64,000 nt of DNA from Saururus chinensis (GCA_035235625.1 CP141144.1:40546014-40610013), one strand, 5' to 3'; shown: positions 25,521-37,500, numbered from the stretch's first letter. Program-made: numbers and translations. The notes: generated by a model from the sequence alone, not told the origin.

Positions 25521-25965
25521 CAATATAATTTTGTTTATTTTTTCTTTATTACCTATTCTTTCTTGTATTCTCAAACTCATTCTTTATAAGATAAAATATT
25601 CTCGAATATATTTTATTTCCATTTGCACTTTACATATAACTAAAATTTGACACATTAATATTAACAAAGTAAAATATTTTAAAATAACAAAAATTATTTA
25701 AACCAAGTACCTAATACAATAAGTGTTGAAAAAGAAGTTTATAAATACAATAGTTCTAAATTTTTACAATGTCTGAGTGCAAATAACAAGATTACTTAAT
25801 ATAAATAAAGAAGCGGAAGTCTTTGATAAGACTTAATCCATCAGTAAAACTCGACAATTTAGAATCATTCACCATTAGCCTGCACAAAATTAAAATAAAA
25901 TAAAGTTAGCATATCAAATTGTTAGATGACTACAATAAAACATAATTATACATTAAAGTTACTTT

Positions 25966-26322
25966 TTATGTTTTTACCTGACTCATTTGAGATTGATAGA
26001 AACTCAACATTTGATCCATCTTTGATAATAATTTTGTATGTCGATCAATAGGTTGAGTTATTTCCTCCTTGTACTTTGAGCTCTCCTCCTTTAATTTTAA
26101 ATTGCCCTTCTCTATATTTGACAATTTTCCTTTCCTGAAATTGTATTCAACTAATGAGGCATTTCTTACATGTTTAAATGAAGCTACCCATAAATTACAT
26201 AGAGTCACTTCGTGACCAAAACCCCACACACTTCCTGCTTTCTCAGCTCCCATAGCAATAGACAATATATCATGGGATGAAGGAAGAGGTGTCTTCTGAA
26301 AGACAATCTTTTTTCTATGCAA
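25966..26322 (-). pseudogene. TNP1-type CACTA protein, C-terminal relic
   Basis: The minus-strand frame has SSHDILSIAMGAEKAGSVWGFG, a segment reminiscent of the conserved G-x-x-x-x-G-R/x-V-x-G-x-G motif of plant En/Spm TNP1-like proteins. It is followed by a charged, coiled-coil-like tail (LKEESSKYKEEITQP, then Q-rich). It is about 118 codons and lacks the central domain, which lies in other frames to the right. Assignment rests on motif resemblance and on context within the CACTA element. Confidence 0.55.
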
Positions 26323-27269
26323 GACTCAGATTTTTTTTTTGCAATTTATAAATTTTTTTAGTTCATAATATAATCTTTAAAAGTCTATTATGATTGAAAA
26401 GATGCATGCATACTCATTAAAAAAAAGATAATCCAAGTGTAGAGAATATTTAACTTACAATCCTATCTTTTGCATCTTAGTTGGCATACTCGCCATTATT
26501 TTTTGTATGTGTTAAAATAAAAAGATTCCATAATGGGATTGGGACATTAGTTTTCATTTCAGATATTTCAAAAATAAATAAATAAATTTTGAGTAATTAA
26601 TAAAAAGTAAAGTAAACAAAAAATAAAGTATACATGTAACAAAAAATATGACAAATACCTCCTAGAATTGTATTTGCTTAAAGCTTTTAGTGCTAGTCTT
26701 GTGGAGGAATGTTTGTTTTCCACAATTATTTTTATTAATATTACTCCTTACCTGTATTAATTCATTTGATTGTGTTAGCCTATAACACAACAAAAAATCG
26801 ATTTTGAAGATCATTATGATTCACTATTATAATGTTTACTTTTGCTTCTTATGTTTTCCAATAACTCAAAAGAGTTTTCCATTAGTCCTCATCCACTTCA
26901 ATGGTGCCTCAATGTTCGCACGCTCATCTTCAAGCTTACTTTCAAAATATTTAGTTTTCAACTTGCTCCTGAAGCCAACTCATTTCTTATATGAAGAGGA
27001 CATAGCATATTTCTTTGCATCATATACAACATCTTCATTAAATTCAAAATAATGCAGTATCACACAAGAATTACCATAATAACAGTAAACTTGGCCTCAT
27101 GTTTAAGTAATTTTTATATATAATTTATAGCTAAATTAAACATCAATTAGTGAGCTAGCTAAAACATTACAAATACCCAAAGATCTAAATCTTTATAATA
27201 TGATACATAATCATTGTCAATTTATGTGCTAATTTAGATCACAACAAATAGAAACTAAAAGGATAATGC

Positions 27270-27440
27270 TTCCCAAAACTTCTTCCCAAATTTTGTCTTT
27301 GTTATCTTTAGGCATTAATTTTCATGTAGCAACATCTATAGGAAATTTAGATTGATCCCTCACCAAAGGACCCAAAAGCTGGGTAAAACATCCAACATAC
27401 TCTCCATAGAGTTGTCCCTTATCAAACCACACATGATATT
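27270..27440 (-). pseudogene. TNP1-type CACTA protein, middle relic
   Basis: The minus strand encodes YKYHVWFDKGQLYGEYVGCF, then TQLLGPLVRD and, after a stop, MPKDNKDKIWEEVLG. The D-K-G-Q-x-x-G and K-D-x-I-W-x-x-V segments in this spacing are characteristic of TNP1/Ptta-like En/Spm proteins. The frame runs up to the LTR-derived insertion at 27441 and resumes at 29675 with the upstream K-K-x-R-x-P-x-x-C-K segment. Confidence 0.65.
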
Positions 27441-27862
27441 TGTAAGGACTATCATTTCTAAACTGGTTTTCGTTTCTTTTTAATTATCGGTTATTGCATG
27501 TTTAACTCATTTTCTTATTAATTCGGTGGTTTCGTAAATAAATGATGTTTATGATTGTTTTAATCAAAATCAACTTTACAATTAGTGGTTTTAAATGATT
27601 TGAGTCAAATGTGAATTTTTAGGATTTTTTCTAAATTTTTACTATTTTTTACGAAAATTAGGGTTTGGCGGGACCCCCTGTGGGCCCCACCGTTGAAATT
27701 TAGGTTTTTTATGTCAAATTAACCCAGACATCAACACAAGCCTTTATAAAAATTTCCATAATTTTTCCAGGTTTTATTAGTGCTCAAATAACTAAATTAC
27801 CCATTTTTAGCCTATTTTTCTATTCATACCCCACAATTTACCTATATACACCCCAAAACTTA

Positions 27863-27872
27863 CTATAAAAGG
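27863..27872 (+). promoter_or_regulatory. TATA box of group A LTR
   Basis: CTATAAAAGG, identical in sequence and relative position to 44397-44406. About 101 bases downstream is a donor-like AAG/GTAAG, also shared. Confidence 0.6.
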
Positions 27873-28545
27873 TAAGACCTGAGCCATTTTCATTTTGGGA
27901 ATAGGCTGAGAAAGAGAGGTTAGGCCTAATCCTCAATTAGGCCCGGTCTGGAAGGTGTTTAAGGTAAGTCCCTTCTAATTAAGCCTCAAATCCTAGCTTT
28001 TCTCTTAATCCCTTCTAGATCTACCATTTCACCTTTTGTTTTGATTCATTTTTAAACATCAAAACTACTGATTTACATCTTTACTTCAAACCCTAGCTCT
28101 AAAAATCCGATTTTTATGTTCAACAAGCCCTAGATCTAAGTTTTTAATTAGGGTTTTCAATGTTAAATCGGTTTTAATGGAGTTTAATTCAAACTCTATG
28201 TCCTTGTAAGGTTTTCAAGAAGGGTGACTATCAAATCCAAGCCTAATCAAAGGATAAGGTAATGGACTTTCAAAATTTCAGTCTTCCTTTGGTAAAATTC
28301 TTGATTTTGTGGTTTATTTTAAATGGATTTACTTGATTTAGTGCATTAATGACATGATTAGTAAATGGTAATCTTTAATCCCGATTTCATAGGGTTTCAT
28401 CTTGTTATGATGTAGATTAGCTTTCTGGAAGTTATGGTGGAATTTTATTTGCATTTAGGTTGTTACATGGAAATTTTAAGGTTTATCAATGGAGTTTCAG
28501 TTTGAAAATTCGAAATAAAGAAGAAGGTCAATTCTGCCTTGTTGG

Positions 28546-28690
28546 CGTTCGAACAACCCTCTTGGGCGTTCGAACGGCAACATTGTTAGTTCGACAGATT
28601 TCCAGTTTGGCCGATCGAACGGCCCCCTTGGGTGTTCGAACGGCAATATTGTAAATTCAAAATTTTCTGGTTTAGCCGATCGAACGGCTA
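28546..28690. repeat. Cluster of GTTCGAACGGC motifs
   Basis: Five copies within about 140 bases: GCGTTCGAACAAC, GCGTTCGAACGGC, CCGATCGAACGGC, GTGTTCGAACGGC and CCGATCGAACGGC. The core TTCGAA/ATCGA is palindromic and the flanks (GCCG/CGGC) make a longer near-palindrome. The same motif occurs twice in the 43838 copy and in diverged form in the inverted LTR (about 49057-49125). Confidence 0.8.
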
Positions 28691-29675
28691 CACAGCAGAT
28701 TTTTGTATTAGGTGCATGATATTTATTTCTGTGATCCTACTTTAATATGCCTATTTCACATGAATGTGGAGTGTTTTGAGCTATAGTATGTTACTGGAAA
28801 GGCATACCATTGAGGTTATGAAGTTGAGGCATATATTTAGAGTTATGTGGAATAACTTATGGTTGGAGGTATGATGTTGGTTTTGCCATCTTGAATGTTA
28901 TGAATGGTTGATTCTCTATGGTTAAGTATATTTTCAGTAGAGCTACAGCTTACTAACAGACTGATATGTCATGTTAGGATATGGTTAATTGATGTGTGAA
29001 TGTTAGTGAACGTCATGGCTTAAGGATGAAGTGAATGATCTTATATGTGTTTAGCTTGTGGTTGAGATTTGATTTGAGCTATGATTTCAATAATTCTTCT
29101 CCTATGATTTTCACCGGAATTCATGATTAGATGTTAATTCATATGTGTAGTGTGGTAGTGAGTTAATTTCAAGCATGTTGATATGCATTGAGTAAAGTGA
29201 TTCTACTAGGTACACACACATGTGGGGTTTAATGATGATGTTGAAGCTTGATATTATAATTATGAATGATGCATTAGGGGCTGATGAGAGCACTTATCAC
29301 GAATTAGGATTCATGTATGTCTTACCCACGTATGTACCATGTTGCATGCATCATGAAAATGGATTTCCAATTGAGGCTTTATCAAGGTTAATCGAATTTG
29401 ATCGATAGGATGCAAGGTGGTGAAATTGCGTACCGGATTGATCGGTCGTGGCTTAATCGAAACTTGATTTGTCCGAAATGACATGTTTTGATTTGAGTTC
29501 TTGTGTGGAACGAATGCACTCCCCGGGTTGAGTCTAGAGAAATGGAATTATGCGGGGACGATTTGTGTACTTGTCTTGCGGATTTGAGATTATTATTATG
29601 AGTGTCATCTGGACCCTGAGAATCCAGTATGGTATGCCGTGTGCACCCGCTACCACGTGTTCAAGGGTTCCTTTC

Positions 29676-29770
29676 AATAAAAATTTACAAGTCATAGGTT
29701 CTCTTCCCTTCTTCCTTGTTAGTGATGAAACATCATCATCATGAAATATATCTTGGTCATCCATCTGCAC
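29676..29770 (-). pseudogene. TNP1-type CACTA protein, N-terminal relic
   Basis: The minus strand encodes MQMDDQDIFHDDDVSSLT followed by RKKGREPMTCKFLL. The K-K-x-R-x-P-x-x-C-K segment is the usual start of the conserved part of TNP1-like proteins, preceded by an acidic stretch. The frame is cut by the LTR-derived insertion and continues at 27440 in the same orientation. Confidence 0.6.
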
Positions 29771-29989
29771 CTTCTCAAAATAGAAACAAAAACAAAAAAT
29801 TGATATTTCACTTAATGCAATTAGATAAGTGTAAGCAAATACAAATTACATAACAACCTTCTTAAAATAGGCTTAATGGTAAACATAATGTAATTGATGA
29901 ACATGTGAATTCAGTAAAAGAAAATTTTAGTCCATAACAAAAGGACAAACAAAATATGAAATCCAAATTGCTTAGTCATCAAAATCTGA

Positions 29990-30474
29990 TTCAACCTCTT
30001 CAGAAGAAACTTCTAGATTAGTTTTGGATCTTGAATGTAAAAAACTTGTTTAACCTGGGATGCCAGTACATATAGCTTATCTGTCTCCACATGCCCCAAG
30101 AGCAACAATCTTGAAAATTTTACTAATGTGAATCCATGATCATCAATTTTAATTCCTCTACCCATGTTAACCCAATCACACTTGAACAATACAAACTTGA
30201 GGGAATCAGAATATTTCTACTATATTATGCATGTTACAAGACCATAATAAGTCAAGGGTGCTGAAACAGGAGATTTGTCCCTCAAGCTTGCATAACTTGT
30301 AATTTCCTCTCTCACTGAAATACCATTGTTCTCAGCTTTAGCTCTCATTTTCTTGTCTAAAATTTGAAGATTAAATCCAGATCTAATGTTGTATGTACTC
30401 AATCTAGTTGCAATAGGATGTAGGCCTTCAACGAACAATTTGCCTTTTTCAATTATTACATGTGCCTTGACCAT
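29990..30474 (-). pseudogene. TNP2-associated DUF4216 region of the CACTA element
   Basis: On the minus strand, the first part (30220-30474) has GLHPIATRLSTYNIRSGFN, then an N-x-G-I/V-S-V-R segment and TYYGLVTCII. After a frame change come LKFVLFKCDWVNMGRGIKID, DHGFTLVKFSRLL, and YVLASQVKQVFYIQDP. This succession (Y-Y-G, F-K-C-D-W, G-I/V-K-x-D-x-x-G-F-T, A-S-Q-x-x-Q-V-F-Y-x-x-D-P) is the DUF4216 signature that follows the transposase in plant CACTA TNP2 genes. The upstream transposase domain itself was not found to the right. Confidence 0.82.
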
Positions 30475-30479
30475 TCGTC

Positions 30480-31699
30480 AAACCTGATTAAAGGGAAAAT
30501 TTAATAAATTTTTATAATCTGTACAAATATAATGATGTGTTCCATCATATGATTGTTTTGAAAATTACCCCTTCCTTAATAAAGTATTTATTATGCAATT
30601 TCTGGATATCGCATGGTCTTGATCACTAGTAAAGAGGGGTGAGAAGATTAATGTGTTGTCTTCTCATATTAAACATGATATTTCTTATAAGAACATTAGT
30701 ATTACAACAAAATGTTAAAAATAAACTCGCATAAACATTTAAAAGTATACCTTATGTATGATCCAATAAGATTATCGTGATTGAACAACACATATTAATG
30801 TGATTGCTCTAACTCAATAGAGTAACCAACAATATAGTTTTCACATATCTAGTGTAGGAATGCCTTTGTCTTCATCTTACACAATAAGATTTTTCCTACT
30901 TCTATTTATTTATATCTTTATATTATTATCAAACTAAGTAATGTTTAATATTCTAACATTTGATATCATGCTTTTGTAGTATGCAATACCTTCTTATGGG
31001 CAGCCCCATGCTAATGTTAGTGCACCAACTCAGTATCACCTTATTTCTCAACTACACAGATTTGGAAATCCTGCAGTTTCACAATCTTGGTTATTGTCTG
31101 GAAGTCAGAGTAGTAGTACTCTTGACACTCTTGTGCAAACTAGCCAGCAATGACCACTTGTACCTATCACTACTTCTATATGAACAACTTTCATTTTTCT
31201 GTTGTCTGCACATTCCAAATTCTACTCATATAGGTTTAGATTTAGATCTTAACAATCATTTATTTCCTAAATATATCTAGGAGGCTTATGTACATCTTAA
31301 TCCTACTTTGTGGGCTTCTTCTGATTTCTGTAATATTGGACAGGAAAGAATGAATTACATATATTACAATTTCACCTTTTGGATAAACTTTTTTTTTGTA
31401 TTTAAAAGTTCTATACTTCAATTTTATGTAAATTAGAAAGTAAATTGGAAATCCTAACTTGCTTGGCTTGCTATCAAACAAAAGGAATAGAAGAAGAAAT
31501 AAATCAAAAAATAAGAAGTTGTTTCCTCATAAGAGTAATGAATTGCGAAAAAAATCACAAAGAACCCTCTACGCATTAAAAAACGATGAAGAAGAAGAAG
31601 TAAATCTGAAAAAAAAAAGTTGTTTCCTCAAAATATTACTTTGTCAAAGAGAACCCTCTAGGCATTCAAGTCAAAAAACTGGGACCCACATATGACACA
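30480..31699. other. Unassigned; weak protein-like segment at 30960-31280
   Basis: AT-rich. On the plus strand a short run (YGQPHANVSAPTQYHLISQL, followed by a Ser-rich stretch, about 30980-31150) resembles the linker between gag and protease of copia elements. It is too short and interrupted to call. A Lys/Asn-rich stretch at 31459-31695 is low-complexity. No CACTA terminus was found here. Confidence 0.3.
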
Positions 31700-31704
31700 T
31701 ACAT

Positions 31705-34700
31705 TGTCATGACCCGGATTTTTCAAAACCCTTTTTAATTAAAGGACACACGATAAATCATGATAAAAAAATTCTTAAATACAAAATAAACCAATCAGTT
31801 AATTATCCATGACATGATAACTGGGGTTCACAAATACAAATATCAAAACATATGATATTATTACACATGTCGAAATTCGATAAAATGGGTTAACCCTCTA
31901 AGTACAAGTATGTCAACTGTCTGAAAATAAATAACCAAGTAAAGTTGGCTTTTACGCCAGTAATTATAATTAGTTATAAGGTTGCAAAAGTAAGAAACTA
32001 GATCCCAATTAGTGCAATATCGTCCTCAAATGCCCATCAACGTCCCGATCTCACAACCTAAAGAACCTACAACCAAACAAGACCAAACAACAACCAAGAA
32101 TCTCCTACCCCTTGGAGGAGCATTTCAAAAGAACAAAAGTATTAATTAATATTTTTTGGATTGGGCTAACATCACCCGATGTTAATTACCTACATACTCA
32201 GCAGACAATATCTCCAATGTTTCCAACAAGATCGGATCCAAATATAGTTTTGCCTAAAACTACATCACTCTAAGAAGCATAGCATCACACGTGCAATGCT
32301 TAAGTATTTTCAAGCAGCCTACAATTTGTGCAAGTCATTTAATCATTCCACTTGTTCTAATTAAACAAACAATATCAAACAACGTTATTAATTATCTCTC
32401 AAACCATTGTTTGATAATTAATATCCCCATCTAATCGCAATGACAGATAGACTTATCAGATGTCAACCTAAGTGACAAATGATACACTCATCATAGACCA
32501 CTCTCAAAGGTAAATCCATGACGAACACCCTGAAATCTACCAGAAAGTACCATCACCCATCGTAGCCCGTAAAGGACCTGACCAGAGTGGTAGGGTATGG
32601 CCCATAATTGCACCTAAACAGAAGTAGTCGGAAAAGTGAACCAAGCGAGATGTCAGCTAACCCAAATGCATGTACACTAAATGATCCTCAATAGATCAGA
32701 AGTGAGCCCGACTCATGTAGAATGCCCTCCAACGAGGAGGTGCAACTACACGGTCAAATTAGCAGCTCCTCAATAGAGCTAAAATTCAGGAAACCATTTT
32801 GAACCCTATCTTCCTCATCAATAAACCATGATTTTTAATGACTATTTCCAAACCCTATTAGTCCCTTCTAGACTAGGGTTTAAAACTCGAAACTGACATC
32901 GGTTCATCAACCAAGGCAAATCATCAGGTCAAAGGCTTTGTTCACTCTATGAACTAGTCCCAAACCCCTCTAAGGATAGTCTTTATCTTGATTAGGTATC
33001 CTCACCTAATCTAAAGCTATCCACCCCATCAATTAATCTTTCAATAATCTTAAGCTAGTGATAAGTTACTATCACAACATCAATAGCAAATATCGAAACA
33101 ATGAACAACATAAACAATCAGAACCACACAAGTCCAAGTATATCATAATATCAATAACCGAATTTAATAATGATATTAGATTGTTTGAGCTCTCGTGTCC
33201 TAACCCTCCTTGGGTTAACTTATTATATTTCTATGAAAACTGGTCATAATGCACCTAAGGCATTATAGTAATTATCCAACATTAGATATGGTTCTTTCTA
33301 CTCTCATGTAAGTCTTTAACCTCTCAAAAGCTTTCAGTATCACATTGGCCTGTTAATTTCATCCACGCAAATGCGGGCCGGTCCACTCATAGGGGTGTTT
33401 CTATCTTTTTGTTTAGGGCTTCCCTAAACCCTAATAGTTCCAAAACCAATCTCAGGGGTATATCTTAACGTTATGAACCAGAGTATAGGTAAACTAGTCA
33501 ATTATCTACTTAATTGGATTTTTCCCGACCTTGTGGTTTGGTCCAAATTTAGGATACTCACTAAATACTCATTGGGATTTTTTTTAATTTTTAAATCCAC
33601 TCATAGGCCCCTGAATCGGAGCCCCTAAGTTTCATTAATTATTATTTTACAATCAACTCACATAGGTAAATTAGTCATTTTAAAGATATTAGGATTTTCC
33701 CCGTCTCAAAAATGGTCAATATACTCAACATACCCTCAAAATCATTTCTAATTTTTTTTCAATTTTTTTTAAATGTTAACTTACTGAACCAACCTAGTTC
33801 AGAGTGTAAGTTTTTTTTACCGAATCGGGTCGGGTTACCCGAGCCAGTCAAGGGACTGACAACGACCCGCACTGTGGGTCATCTTCTCAAGTACCGGCCA
33901 AAGGACTATTTTGGCCACCGCCGCCGGCCGCCACGGCTGGGTGGGTCTAGGCCCCACTGACAGTCTTGGCCCCACCATTTCCTAGTGATCGGCCGGGGCT
34001 AAAGTCCTCCCCCTTTTTTTAAGCCATACGGCAAAACCACCGCAACCAAGGCCGCCACAGCTGGGGCCAGCATGGCTAGGGCCACGGTTGCCAAGGGTGG
34101 CGTGGTGGGGCCTGCGCGGCCCTCATTGTTTTATAGTGTCTGGCACGGCAATGCAGGAACCTGCCGCCAACGGGTCACCGCCGGTCGCATTCACCTAGCA
34201 ACCAAGGTTTCTAGCCAGAAGAAAACCGACTAGCCAGTGTGTATTCAAGTTCTAAAATCAATGACGACAAAAAAAAAAACTGTATTTATATGAATAGTGA
34301 TTGCAGAAATCACTATTCATAATAATTAAAAAATAGCAATTTGGATAACTCACTAATAATATGATATACATCATAATTTATTCAATTAAATACCTAATAA
34401 GATCGATTCAAAAATTAAAGCAATGATCCTACCTTAATTGCTAGTTAGGCGTCAATCCATCACCTTGAGAGCGTCGCCGTAGCCTTGACGTCCCCCACCT
34501 TCTCTCCTCCTTTCAAGCCAAAAAACCTCTCATTGTGCCCTAATCATCATTTTTATAAGCATGGGGATTAGGGTTCCTAAACCCCCTAGAAGTTGGGTCA
34601 ATCTTCTTAACTTAGGCAACTTAATTAGGCCTCTAAAAATTAATTTCTAAACACTAATTAATCAGTCCCGCAAAACGACTTAAATAACCCAAAGACACGT

Positions 34701-34944
34701 TTAAATCGGATAAACAGGCCCTACACGATATGTTAAACTTTGAACAGTCGTATCTCTCTCGTCCGGACTCCGATTTACGCGTTCTTTGTGGTATTTCGAA
34801 GCTCTTTCTGTCTACTTTCTAATGTTTCATATCAAAATTATATCTATTAAGTAAGTTATTTTACTAATGAAGTCAAAGTGTCAAACAACCTAATTTCTAC
34901 ATATTTAATTTTTAAAACCAAGGAAAAATCCGGGATATTACACA
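31705..34944 (-). mobile_element. Solo LTR, about 3.24 kb (minus orientation)
   Basis: Plus-strand ends are TGTCATGACCCGGATTTTT and AAAAATCCGGGATATTACACA, which form an LTR starting TGTGTAATATCCCGG on the minus strand. ATACAT flanks both sides (31699-31704 and 34945-34950), consistent with a target duplication. A minus-strand TATA (GCTTATAAAA, 34551-34560) is followed about 120 bases on by AAG/GTAGG, the same layout as group A LTRs. No second LTR or internal coding region is present. The GC-rich segment at 33800-34240 (CCGCCGCCGGCCGCC) stands out from the AT-rich rest. Confidence 0.8.
34551..34560 (-). promoter_or_regulatory. TATA box of the 31705-34944 LTR
   Basis: GCTTATAAAA on the minus strand, followed by ATGATGATTAGGG. 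A donor-like AATTAAG/GTAGG lies about 120 bases downstream (34432). Confidence 0.5.
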
Positions 34945-34950
34945 ATACAT

Positions 34951-36564
34951 TGTAGGAAGTGGACTTGGCATACCATCATCATGGGTAAATGTCTCTTTAT
35001 TCTAAAGGATGAAACTCATAAAAAAAAAATTAAAAGTTACACAGGTGCCCGCACATGGTTGGTGCCTTTATGGCAAAAAGAAACACCATATTAGGAATTA
35101 AGTTTCTCTCCGTTATTTAGGTAATTTTTTTCAACACTATTTATATAAATTTCCCCAAATTTTATCTATAATTGTTCCATCACATATATGGTATATGTTA
35201 TTTTATGTATGATATGTCCACCATTGCTCAGTCAGTTACCTATCACCCCTTTTATGAGGGTTTTTAATTCAAATAATCTTATGTTTTTTCAAACATAACT
35301 AATCTTAATAAACAAACTACATATAAACAACATAATTCATTCATTGGCTACTAACTCAAAGAAGATATGTATTTAAAGAAATTAATGTTGTGACAAAAAT
35401 TGAATTTATGCTAAGGAACTAAGACACTAACAAGATAGACATTGCATTTCCTAAAAAAATTAACTAAACTTTAAATTCATTCATTTTCTTTAAAAAGCTT
35501 CAAAGAGAAAGAGTTATTTTCTCATATATCTAAATTCCAAATACCTAATTATTAACTAACAATATATAAGTTCACACATATCTAAATTCCTTTAAGAGTT
35601 ACCTTGACTTCATACATCTAAAATTCCAAGTTACCTAAGTGTCCAAACAAGATGTGAGTAATTGTTGAGAGTGAGTAGTAGTTATACAAAAGAGGGCACA
35701 GGGTATATAATATATTTATTTAATTGTGTTAATTTAACCATTCTATTTCATTTTTCAGCAGTGTACAGAGGCTAGAACCATAGACAGCCCTAGCGAGAAA
35801 TTAAGTAACAAGGTGTCTACATGAATGAAGCACGTTCAACTAAATTGTGTACACCTATGGTGGGCCTTTATAAATGAATCTGTAACATAATTTTAGTGCT
35901 TTCTTGTAACGCGCAACCTGTTTCAGACACAATTGAACAAGCCGATTTGCTAGGGAAAACGGTTTTCTAGCAGCCAGATCCGTTTTCAGACTTTTCAAAT
36001 GGGTCAGATGGTTGTCCAGACGATTATCATTTTCACCTTGTATTAATCTGGTAGTCTCAACTAGTGTTTTGAAGAGCGTAAAGAAAGAGTTGGTCGGACT
36101 AAACTCAATCGTGATACTCCTGTTGTTTTCAATCGAACTAGCAGTCCAGCTGAGGAGCCGGGTTGATCCGTCATATTTGTGTGTACCTTTCCTTATTCTG
36201 AGGCTGTTCGGCAGGCCATTTTAAAAAACATTCGGGCTCCCTTTATTAGGAGGGTTAGACTAGAAAAAGAATTTTCTTATGATGTGATGTTTAGTATAAA
36301 CAATGTTTAGTTCATGGTTTCAGGCAGTTCTTAAATGTCTAACATCGGCTAAATGTAAAAATGAGCTCGTTCTAGCGAGAAATATGTAACAAATGAGCAA
36401 AAGTAAAAGTAAAAATGGTTGGAATAAGTTGACATAGGAAAGCGGATTTTTCTTATAAATAAAATAAAATAATGAAAGTGGACTTCATGCACACTAATGG
36501 TCAAGCTGGGTTGGAAATCATACTAAATTATGTGTCTAGTTGTTTACTTGGGTGAATCAAATAT
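34951..36564. other. No gene supported
   Basis: AT-rich sequence between the solo LTR and copia 2. The segment at about 35040-35160 (ACAGGTGCCCGCACATGG, then a TTATTTAGGTAATTTTTTTC-like run) resembles 63015-63110, suggesting two relics of one small repeat. A plus-strand frame at 36012-36224 has no recognisable domain. Confidence 0.45.
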
Positions 36565-36839
36565 TGTATAGTGGTGGTATAGTGGAAGAGTGTGGGAGGC
36601 CACGACCCGAAGGGGTGGTACAAGAGAGAAATGCCCTTTCTTTTTTCTGTTCCCTCCATGCATACAAATAAAAATCACACCATCTTAAGCAATATAATAA
36701 ATCAAGGAGCAATTATATAAAGTACAATGTATTAACTTTCAGGGCTGGTTTGCCTCGGGACACCAATAGTCTTCACGTCAATGCCTAAGACCAATTGAAT
36801 GACACATCAATAAGAGAAGAAAAGAGATTACCTTGTGGA

Positions 36840-37500
36840 TATGTAAAGTGTTCTTTTAATCCTCTAGCAATGGTGATCTCTTATAGTAAAGCCCCAAAGG
36901 CCCTTTTTATTCCAATATTGAATTAACTCAGCCGCATACTTCCCAATGAAAGACAAAGAGGAGGAGAGGAGAAGGGGCGGCCAACCCTTTCTTCTTCTTC
37001 CTTCTTGTTCCATGCCAAGAGAGAGGAGAGAGGGGGGCATGTTGGGAGTGAGGGGGAAGAGATTAGGGCCCTTCCCCCCTTTCTTAAGCCCTATATACTC
37101 TCTTCTCTTAAGTAGGCTTAAGTTGTAGGCTTTCTACTAATTTTCTATACGGATTACTCTTGAGAGTCTTTACAATGGATGTGGGTGATCTTAATCCTCT
37201 AGCAATGATGATGATCTCTTGTAGTAAAGCCCCAAAGGCTCTCTTTTGATTATAATCTTAAATCAACTCAGTGGCATGCTTCCCAATGCAAGATCCAAGG
37301 GAAGGGAGGCAAAGAGGAGGAGAGGAAAGGGGGGTCAGCCCTTTCTTCTTCTTCCTTGCTAGTCCAAGCCAAGAGAGAGAAGAGAGATGGGGGCCTGTTA
37401 GCCTAATATACTCCCCCTCTTAAGTAGGCTTAAGTTGTCGGCATTCTAGTAATTATCTACACATATTACTGTCGAGAGTCTTTTACAATGGATGTGAGAC
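36840..37500. repeat. About 330-bp tandem duplication inside the copia 2 3' LTR
   Basis: Two copies, about 36840-37170 and 37178-37500, each with AATCCTCTAGCAATGRTGAT, AGTAAAGCCCCAAAGG, CTTCCCAATG, a GAGGAGAGG purine run and CCTTTCTTCTTCTTCCTT. The 5' LTR (59440-59870) has only one copy, so the duplication arose after insertion or during the last reverse transcription. Confidence 0.75.

Larger units (their letters stand above)
27441..29675 (+). mobile_element. Truncated long-LTR element, group A, inserted in the CACTA element
   Basis: Starts TGTAAGGACTATC and ends GGGTTCCTTTCA. It is collinear with 43974-46100 of the larger LTR at 43838-47436: the TATA box CTATAAAAGG (27863), AAGGTAAG (27961), repeated GTTCGAACGGC motifs (28549-28690) and the CCGCTACCACGTGTTC segment (about 29646) all correspond. 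About 1.3 kb present at the right of the 43838 copy is missing. It splits a TNP1-type reading frame, so it inserted after the CACTA element. Flanks ATATT/ATAAA do not form a convincing TSD. Confidence 0.72.
25002..31699 (-). mobile_element. CACTA (En/Spm-type) DNA transposon, decayed; right end not located
   Basis: The left end reads CACTAAAAAAAAAAAATCGG, the CACTA-type terminus, and is followed by about 500 bp of GC-rich subterminal repeats. Inward lie minus-strand relics of both proteins of this superfamily: TNP1-type (26.0-29.8 kb) and the DUF4216 region found at the end of TNP2 genes (about 30.0-30.47 kb). Gene order (TNP2 upstream, TNP1 downstream towards the left terminus) fits. An LTR-derived block at 27441-29675 interrupts it. 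No matching CACTA end or 3-bp TSD was seen to the right, so 31699 is a limit set by the next LTR, not an observed end. Confidence 0.72.

Noticed and set aside
28546..28690. GTTCGAAC motifs as tRNA genes
   Set aside because: The B-box-like core is present, but no acceptor stem, A-box or cloverleaf could be fitted around any copy.
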